Assembly (NCBI GenBank): GCA_047967505.1 | Contig: CM106538.1 | Origin: Dipteris shenzhenensis | Lineage: Eukaryota > Polypodiophyta > Polypodiopsida > Gleicheniales | Direction: 5' to 3' (one strand) | Length of the DNA: 64,000 nt | Shown: piece by piece, positions 56,893 through 64,000 of the stretch | Numbering within the stretch: the first letter of the stretch is position 1 | How the letters are laid out: each line of letters starts with the position of its first letter | Notes under the pieces: model-generated | What the model saw: the letters and a program-made list of their open reading frames with translations, nothing else | The model's database searches: none | What the model was told of the DNA's origin: nothing | Translations under genes and position numbers: made by a program

Positions 56893-57683
56893 GTATACTT
56901 GATGCCAGTGAACTGTTATTTTGATTTCTTGATACTGACCCAGGATTAAGCTTTGGTAATGAAGGGGGAAGGAAAAAGGGACTAATGTAGTAGTACCTAA
57001 GTGAGAGTTAGAGGGGATTGTGGAGCGGACTATATAAGTCAACCCCTCTTTTGTAGGCACTTTTGGATGTGACACCTAATCTTTATCCTTCTCCTTCGTA
57101 CACTCTCTCCCTCTACCTCCCCACTTTCATCACAAATTAAAACCCGCCTACTCTACACGTCTCTCGGGTTTACTAAGAGACATTGACCACATACTGCTCT
57201 TAGAGGATCAAGCTGCCCTGATCACACGATCCTTGCATGAGGCCACTCTACACACTTTTCCACACGAGTCTTGTAGATCATGAGCGTAGGCACATGGTTA
57301 TTCCACCATGCCAATCTCTGGTACAACAAGCTCAAAAAGATCACATACGCTTTTCCTCCTGCATGCCAGAGCCCACAATTCCCTAGATGAATCTGGATGC
57401 CACTTGTCAATCTGCATGCCAGAGCCCACAATTGAAAGCCCCTAGCATACACCCTTGTTACTCCTCACTTGGGATAACTGTTAATTCCATTTGCCCCTTG
57501 GCAAATCACACATTTAGGTGCACCTAGGCCCTCAGCCTTAGATTCATCTAGTCTGTGCCATACGCCCTCATCAAGGACCTCGACATTGATTCGTTAAACC
57601 GCTTACTTGAAGCACAATAAAATATAATACAAAGGTCGGTCCACACAAAAGGAAACGACCCTTCCGAGGTCATGTTATCTCAA
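56893..57683 (-). repeat. Intron start and presumed 3' LTR of a chromovirus
   Basis: On the minus strand a polypurine stretch (AAAGAGGAAAGGAA) ends at about 57690 and TGTTATACTC starts the LTR. Its far end, expected near 57000, is not resolved, and no TSD is visible. Confidence 0.5.
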
Positions 57684-57689
57684 CTAGAG

Positions 57690-58915
57690 TATAACATTCC
57701 TTTCCTCTTTAGGCATCAACGTCCTCGATGATGGAATCTGGGAATACTCTCCGCATTTGGTATACGGATTCTTAAGTAGCCTCAGATATAGGTAAACCAT
57801 GCCATGCAACCAACACCGTGGGTATCTTCCGATTGCGTACTTGCATTGTTCCTCGGTCCAAGATTCTTGTTGGTTTGCTCCTTGCATTATCCTCTACGGG
57901 AAACATGAAACACTGGGTGCACCTTACAACCTTGTGGTAATTCCAATTTATAGGCCACCGTGTCTATACTCCTAAGAATTAACCACGGCCCACACTATCA
58001 GGGTGGTAACTTAGCACGATCTCTTGTAGCAAAAGACTTGGATTGTGAAGGAATTTTGAGAAAAGCTTTTTCTCCTTAAATTCTCTAAAGATGTATTCTC
58101 ATCCGCATACGTTTTAGCTTTATCCATAGCTTGGCGGATGTTAGCTCTCGCAAGTGCTAGCATCTCTTGCATGTGAACAACATAATTTTCGGCACTAGAC
58201 ACATTTTGAGGTATTCCAACTGTAGTTGGATTTGCTGGTCTATAACCATAGTTCAACTCGAATGGACTCATTCCCACAGAGGAATGTTTTCTATCATTAG
58301 GCAAATTCCAACAATGGTAACCACTTGTCCCACGCATGTTGCCTCAATGAAACATAGGCTCTAAGCATATCCTCTAAAGTTTGCTTGACTATGTTGCCTG
58401 ACCTTCCGTTTCAGGATGATCCCCACTACTCGTTCCCAACTCAGTCCCTTGTACCTCAGACACTGCAGTCTAAAATTGATTGGAAAATTTAACATTCTTG
58501 TCTGACACTATGGATTTGGGTAGTCCATGCAAACGAAATATATGTTTAATAAACAAATCCGCTACTTGCAGGGCACTAATAGAATCCCTTGTTGGATTGA
58601 CGTGAGCCAGCTTGGGAAACGGTCAACCACCACAAGGATAGAATCATATCCACCTTGTGTCGTAGGCATACCAACAATAGAGTCCATGGAAATGCTCTCC
58701 CCTCTACTTGATGGTATCTCTAAGGGCTGTAAAAGTCCAGGTGGCTTCACCCGCTCTGCCTTACCCACTTGACACGAGAAACATCGTGTCACATATTCAT
58801 GAATATGCTTTTTCATCTTTGGCATAAAGAAGTCTCGCTTCATGAGATCTTATGTCTTCTTGACACTTGAATGTCTAGCACATGGGCTATCATGGTTGAC
58901 ATAACCCTGCAGGAT
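57690..58915 (-). mobile_element. Chromovirus (Ty3-gypsy) remnant
   Basis: Minus strand: integrase finger and core start (58843-58562: FFMPKMKKHIHEYVTRCFSCQ, then DSIVGMPTTQGG), integrase C-terminal region (58337-58011: SPFELNYGYRPANPTTVG, then MQEMLALARANIRQAM) and a chromodomain (about 57880-57710: RKIPTVLVAWHGLPISEAT). Frames are interrupted, including a stop where tryptophan is expected in SEATWE. RT and Gag are missing; it breaks off near 58915. Confidence 0.85.
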
Positions 58916-58917
58916 CT

Positions 58918-59780
58918 TGTTAGAGGTCAACATCTCTTGATGTCACGTAGAGAGAGAGGGCCTTGCTTGTGGGTGTGCCCGCCCAGTGAGTGAGGCTAGG
59001 GTAGATGAGTGAGGGCCTATGTTGTGGGTGTGCCCACCCCCTATGAGGGTAGAGTAGGATAGCCTCTCCTGGAGGCCCATGTTAAGGCAGCAAGTGTTGG
59101 CTCTTGGAGCGGGGCAGACTAGCCATGTGGCAAGGCCTACAGCCCTTATATAGGGGCTGTGCAGCAGCCTTTATAGACTCTAGAGGCCAAAGGGTGTCGG
59201 CCGCTTAGCTGCTAGGTTGGCTGTCTAGGCTCTGAGGGGCGCCTCTATCCAGGGCTGCATGCAGCCCTTTGTAGGCTGGAGGGAGTCAGCCATATGGCTT
59301 GTTGGGTCGGCCATCTTGCAGGCTGGTCGGCCAGCCTGCCCTACCTGATTAGGGAGGGGCTGGGGGGCTATATGTAGGCCCCCCCCCCCTCAGCCCTCTT
59401 TTCATCACTTGGTAGAGCAGCATAGCCAGCCTTGGAGAGCAGTTCTAGGGCAGGGTTGTGGAGCAGTTCATCCACCCCTTTGTGCTTCTAGTTTGTTGAG
59501 GTTGTTGAGCTGTCCAGTGGAGCTCTCGAGCAGCCTGTTGTGCAGAGTTTTTCTCCCCAGTTGTAGCGGGGCTTTTGCCAGAGATCACTTGCAGTTCTCT
59601 TGTCGTTTCTCTCCTTCTCAGTGTGGTGTGTGTGAGGCATTATCTTGGTAGGTGTTGACAGACCATATCCCCTTGCGAAGGACCTTGGCATCCTGGCGCA
59701 AAGGACGTTGAGATTCTGTCTCACAGCTCTGGGACTGTGTCAATGCAAGGGTAAGGTCGTTCATTTTTCTTAACTGTACT
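58918..59780 (+). repeat. LTR-like promoter block, borders uncertain
   Basis: GC-rich sequence has short repeats such as gggtcggcc and a perfect 9-bp inverted repeat with TCGG loop (59318-59339), 30 bp upstream of TATATGTAGG (59369). A ten-base C run follows. Structurally it resembles the LTRs at 23323-24450 and 46739-47830. The borders and orientation are inferred. Confidence 0.45.
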
Positions 59781-60380
59781 CCTCAGGTGATTAATCATGT
59801 GAAGCACATGACAGTGGCCAAGAGTATATGGGAGCATTCAGCGTCCATGTATAATCAAACCTCTCCCATGAAGAGGGTTTCCCTGGAAGTCCAGATGTGC
59901 TTGTTGGATCCCAAGAAGTCTTCATCGATGTGGGGCCACATTAACAAGTTAAGGAACTTCAGTAGGGGATCCTCCAGATAGGGAAGAAGATATCGTCGGA
60001 GGACATGGCCATAACTATTCTGTCCCAGTTATCCTCTCTGTATGGGGCCTTCTATTCGTCCTTGACCACCAGTGGTAGGATGAATGAGTTGACCTGGGAG
60101 GAATTGGTTTCGATGGTGCTTGACGTGGAGGAGCGCTTTGTAGATCGTACCTTTGAGAGTGAGCCTGAGGTTTTGATAGTAGCTGAGCAGAAAGGCAAAA
60201 AGGAGTTGATAGCTGAGAAACGAGAAGCACTCAAGGCATCCTGTACGTGTAACCAATGTGGCCAGAAAGGTCATTATTGGCGGTAGTGTCCCCAAAGGAA
60301 CGTTGATGGGCCCAGTAGCCAGTTGGCTAAGAGTGTTACCGCCGCAAGGACTTATACTTCGTTGTTTGTGGTAGTAGGAC
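59781..60380 (+). pseudogene. Copia Gag fragment
   Basis: The plus frames 59787-59981 and 60005-60286 read VINHVKHMTVAKSIWEHSA, then MAITILSQLSSLYGAFYSSL and a knuckle CNQCGQKGHYWR followed by a stop. This is a UBN2-type copia Gag distinct from the two full-length copies. A frameshift near 59982 separates the parts. Confidence 0.8.
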
Positions 60381-60874
60381 CTGTCGATCAGGTGCAACGG
60401 GAAGGGAGTCAATTATCGAGGCACGGTTTCAAGTAGGACCTCGAACCACGAGGACTTGTTTCCGTTGACCAGGTGGCTGTATGTTACCAGTTTGTATTTT
60501 GTTTGGATGTAATGACCTAGGAGACCCAAAGGGTGTCTCCTAGTGTTCTGCTATAGCTATTGTTTGATGCTATTGGAGATCCAGATGAGTGCAGGAATCT
60601 AGACACAGTTGATTGATCCTTGTGAGCTGTTATATGCCCATTGTCATTGGAGCACTGAAGTTCATCGATCTGGCGACCGTGTAGTAGTTTGGACTTGAGA
60701 GGGGGCTATCTAGCTCTGTGATACAAGTGCCCATGCAGGGAAGAAGACCTTGCACTGGTGACAGTATCAGTAGGATTAATGTTCCCGTACCTTCTCTTGG
60801 AGTATTGTATCAGTACCAACAGTTAGATTGTTGTGCGGAATGAACCAGTCTACCATTATCAGACCAGAGGAGTG
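60381..60874. other. Unassigned, probably continuing copia remnant
   Basis: No protease motif is recognisable. It ends at the LTR of the next element. Confidence 0.35.
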
Positions 60875-62540
60875 TGTTGGAACATGAAGTCAAAGTGAGT
60901 GATATTTGTGTGTATTTGGTCTAGTGAGTTCTAGACATGCCATGTGTCATATTGGGAGTTATCCCATATACACTATGGATTTCTAGAGTCTAGTGTCACA
61001 CACTATATGTGTTGTACTTGTCTAGTCTTGTCACATCAGTCAACATCAAGCTTTTATATCATGTGAGTATTTTGATTATCATTGCCTTGCACTCGTACTT
61101 TCTATTCTTGCCTTCCATTATGCTTTCCATCTTTCCATTCCATTCCTAGTGCTAGATTGGTACTCTCCCTACCACCATGTCTCTTCATGTGGTATCAGAG
61201 CTAGCTTTCCACTTTTCCCTTTTTCTCACTCTACCTAGAGGATGAGAGAAGCCCGCAAATGGAAGCTCCTCTCTCCTCCTAGATAGAGTCTCCATTCCCT
61301 TAGCCTCGCCATCAACTATCCCTTCCGCTTCAAATGCCTCACCAACGGCCAATCCTTTAGTCAGCCCGGAAGCCTCTTCATCGACCTACAAGAAGATTGT
61401 ACAACCCACTGCAAATCAACCGTACAGCCTGTACGGCTTACATGTCGTACGATCGTACCTACACCGTACGTTTGGTCCTGTTTGCTTGCCGTCCATACTG
61501 TTTGTGCCGTTCGTGGTCTTGGTCGTCCTTCAGATGGTCGACTAGAAGTGACCCTTGGAACTGTTGCTGCTCCAGCCCGAGCTCCTGCCCATTTGCGTCA
61601 ATTCGTGCCTACTAGCCGCCAACTAGTTCTCTGGTATTTTGTCCTGGCTCCATGCCATGCGCCTTCATGTGAAGATAATGCTGCAGCAATTCAGTCGTCA
61701 TTCTGACTGCCACAGGCCCTGTTCGTGTGACTGGTTTCTTGCCAAAACCCTAATTTTTGCCCTTGTGTAATTTATTCCCAAATTCTCTATTTTTTTGGGT
61801 GTTTTCATGATGTGAGGGTTCCTAACTGTTGAAAGAGCACTCTTCTGTCAGAAATTTAGAAAAGCCGCAAATCTCAGCAAACCCTAATTTCTGACAGAAA
61901 CCCTAATTTTCCAACTTAGGGCTTTTCTGAAAATTTTCAGCCCTTTGGCAAGAGTAAAGTCCCCCGCATGTAAATCTTTTGGGGATTCTGCCGAATTCTT
62001 GTAATTTCATCACTTTTTGGTACTTCTATTCGGCACATCAAGAGTCATGACGTGATCTCCCTTGGTAGCTGCTCCTATGGCCTTCATCGCCACATCATTC
62101 GAGGGCATCCTTGCCTGGTTCTTTACCGACATACCTCTTCGCATCAGGATGTGCACACTCTTGTGCGGTAACTACTTTTAGCTCATGGGTTCTCTGCCCT
62201 TGCTATGCATAACATGAATGAAATCTTTTATATTTTTTATATGTTTGAGTTGAAGGTTCTCTCCCTTGAGTAGTCCCTCTAAAATGAATGTTTGAAGAGT
62301 CAATAAAGGTCCTCTGCCTTGGATAGTCCTCCTAAAATGATGTATTTTCTTTTATATTTTTGGTGTGTAACTCCATGTTCCTAGTTAGTCCGTGGAGTCA
62401 AGAGGGGGATGTACTGTGGGAGCCATGTATTGGCAGGTCTAGTTAGCAGGCCTGGCATATGAGTTCGAGGATGTTGGCGCATTGGTCTTCTAGACCTCTT
62501 GAGTTGTTCATGCATCCATGCTATAACATGAGCCTCTGAG
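60875..62540 (+). mobile_element. Non-autonomous LTR element, family member 3, truncated
   Basis: Its LTR (60875-61187, 313 bp) starts TGTTGGAACATGAAG and ends TCTCTTCA. A tRNA-Met primer site (TGGTATCAGAGC, 61190) follows. The interior 61600-62540 is homologous to 41520-42600, and 62340-62540 also to the member at 51537. At about 62540 the element breaks off against LINE sequence, so the 3' LTR is missing. Confidence 0.85.
61420..61467. repeat. GTAC-rich palindrome cluster
   Basis: An 8-bp inverted repeat with a one-base centre (61420-61436) is followed by the perfect palindrome GTACGATCGTAC (61447-61458) and CGTACG. It is unique to family member 3. Confidence 0.85.
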
Positions 62541-62544
62541 CATG

Positions 62545-63593
62545 TTGATTCTCAAGCCATGAAAGCGCTTGGATCGATCTCTGAATCTCTGCCATCTGTG
62601 AGCTCGTACCTGGGGTTGCTCGTACTGCTGGCTCTCCCTCTGTCTCCGTCTCCTCCGAGCTCTCCGTGAAAGCTGTTCCACTGGAGGCACCTCCAAGTCC
62701 TGAGTCCACTGGAGGCTCCCTCGGAGGAGTCTCCTCTCGCTCTGCTGAATGAGTCGCAGAGACCCCTGGAGGCTGAGCTGTAGGCTCTGGGTCACTCGTA
62801 GGATGCGATGGATCCGGAGTCTCTGATCGAGGCCGACGACTGGGGCAATCCCTAATAAAGTGACCTCTCTTCCGACAGAAAAGACACTGATCAGGAAGAC
62901 CCTCGTACAAAACCCTCTGCTGAATTTGGATCCCATTTCCCATGGAGTACGAAATCAAAGTAGGCAAAGGTCGAGGAGGGGGGAACTCTGAAGTGATTTG
63001 ACCCTTGTATCACTTGTACCAGCAAGTGACTGAGCATAGGAAAGTCTAGCACCTGATGGGATGACTGTACCTGCCACACTAGCCATATGCTCCACAGCTC
63101 TGCGACAAGAGCTGACCTCATCAGGAAGTCGAGGGAAAAGCATCCAAAAAGAGACTTGTCGCGGTCTTGGGGAAGTAGTACTGAAGTGCTTCCGCCAAGG
63201 CCACAAATGGATGACTCTGCTTTGAAACTGAATCGGTGAGCTTGTAAGTACTCTTTGAGCTTGCTCTGCAGACTGAAGGCCAAAAGAAAAGTACCCTCTG
63301 CCAAGCAATCGGAAAACCGTAACTGAGACATCTAATGAGGCCATGCTGGTGTACACCCAATCACGTGACTGTTGGCTTCTACCGGGTAGAAAGCCAATGA
63401 TGTGCGTCAAACGAAAACCCTCCTCTGCTACCTCAATCATCTGCACAATGTCGGGAGGAAAAGAAACTGTGACTTCAATCTCCTCAAGTTCGGCGACGGG
63501 AGTGGCATTAGTGTCCTCCATTGTCTCAGCTTGCGCTGTCCTGAGGGGAGGAGCTACCTCTGCTGAAAATACCCACCAAGAACTCGCAACCAA
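62545..63593 (-). pseudogene. LINE ORF1 (DUF4283-type with CCHC knuckle)
   Basis: Minus frames 63593-62955 and 62967-62521 overlap. The first has EVTVSFPPDIVQM, LLGRGYFSFGLQSAEQAQRVL and RVIHLWPWRKHF, the DUF4283 fold. The second begins near GIQIQQRVLYEGLPDQC and has the knuckle CLFCRKRGHFIRDC, then a Pro/Glu/Thr-rich tail. A frameshift lies near 62960. ORF1 binds LINE RNA as a chaperone. The sequence after about 62545 belongs to the LTR element. Confidence 0.85.
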
Positions 63594-63599
63594 CCACTA

Positions 63600-64000
63600 G
63601 TCAATCCCCAAAAACTTGGTTAATGAATGCCCCAAACTTCAGCCTGCGTGGGATGAAAACAAGCCGCTCAATGCTGAAGTAGAAAGCTCCACCAATGCCC
63701 TGGAAACAGCCCAGGAACTCAGCTCCCTGGAACACGAGCAGAGCAGCCCCGGAGAGGGCCTTGAAGCAGCCCAGCTTGAAGCGCAAGGGAGGGGCGGACA
63801 ACAGCGACTGGCAGCCTGAAAGGCGGCCTGAAGGGGCGACCTGAAGGGCAAGGGGGGCGCGACCAGCAGGGTGCGGCCAGACGTACTCAAGGGGGGCACG
63901 ATCAGCAGGGCGCGGCCAGACGGGCTGAAGGGGGGCGACCTAAAGGGCGCGGCCAAGGGAGCAGGGCGCCGCCAAGGGAGCCTGCGCGGCCAAGGGAGCA
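63600..64000 (-). promoter_or_regulatory. GC-rich leader of the LINE
   Basis: Upstream of ORF1 on the minus strand is GC-rich sequence with repeated phrases on the plus strand (gcggccaagggagc, cagcagggcgcggccag). This resembles the internal-promoter 5' UTR of a LINE. Frames across it are low-complexity. It continues past the window end. Confidence 0.6.

Noticed and set aside
62508-62936. Arg-rich 142-codon minus frame
   Set aside because: It is an alternative reading of the ORF1 C-terminal region, which has the zinc knuckle in the other frame.
1-64000. CRISPR array, bacterial operon or organelle insert
   Set aside because: No regularly spaced repeats, no ribosome binding site-driven gene series and no chloroplast or mitochondrial gene were seen.

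Overview
The window is nuclear DNA from a plant with a large, repeat-rich genome. Gymnosperm-type organisation is my best guess: old nested Ty1/copia, Ty3/gypsy, LINE and hAT copies, one spliced host gene with a very long intron, and a plant UGT pseudogene. This rests on architecture and not on a species-specific marker. There is no prokaryotic signal, CRISPR array, rRNA or credible tRNA.

The one credible host gene is on the plus strand. It has a long first coding exon (14792-15766) and four clustered exons (54975-55169, 55283-55605, 55970-56264, 56359-56892). All intron phases agree (0, 0, 2, 0), giving 774 codons, and the last exon ends at a donor, so the gene continues. The first intron (15767-54974) would be about 39.2 kb and holds most of the window. 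The protein looks like an all-helical HEAT/ARM-type solenoid, but I do not recognise it.

Upstream of the gene: a decayed Tat/Athila-like gypsy element (1-2189 and 7722-about 9200) is split by a full-length copia element (2190-7716, minus strand, TSD tgagg). Then come poorly assignable repeat DNA with microsatellites, an LTR-like GC-rich stretch, and a UDP-glycosyltransferase pseudogene (about 13680-14095).

Inside intron 1, in order: a hAT transposase relic interrupted by a deleted gypsy element (18488-21180) that itself holds a Tnp2-like transposase relic; a LINE ORF1 fragment; a solo LTR (23323-24450, TSD ttatg); a cluster of small tandem duplications; two LINE 3' pieces in opposite orientations; a gypsy element split by a second copy of the same copia family (33567-39095, plus strand); a non-autonomous LTR element (about 40048-43109); LINE inserted in LINE; a chromodomain-type gypsy with its 3' LTR; a 5'-truncated LINE with a 17-bp TSD (48189-50302); and a second member of the non-autonomous family (51537-53818, TSD ggggt).

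Downstream of exon 5: a minus-strand chromovirus remnant, an LTR-like promoter block, a copia gag fragment, a third member of the non-autonomous LTR family (60875-about 62540), and a minus-strand LINE ORF1 with a GC-rich leader running off the window end. No transposable-element reading frame is intact. The most unusual observations are the phase-consistent 39-kb intron, the LTR family without pol, the palindromes 30-40 bp upstream of TATA boxes in three LTRs, and the 14-bp footprint-like insertion in one copia gag.
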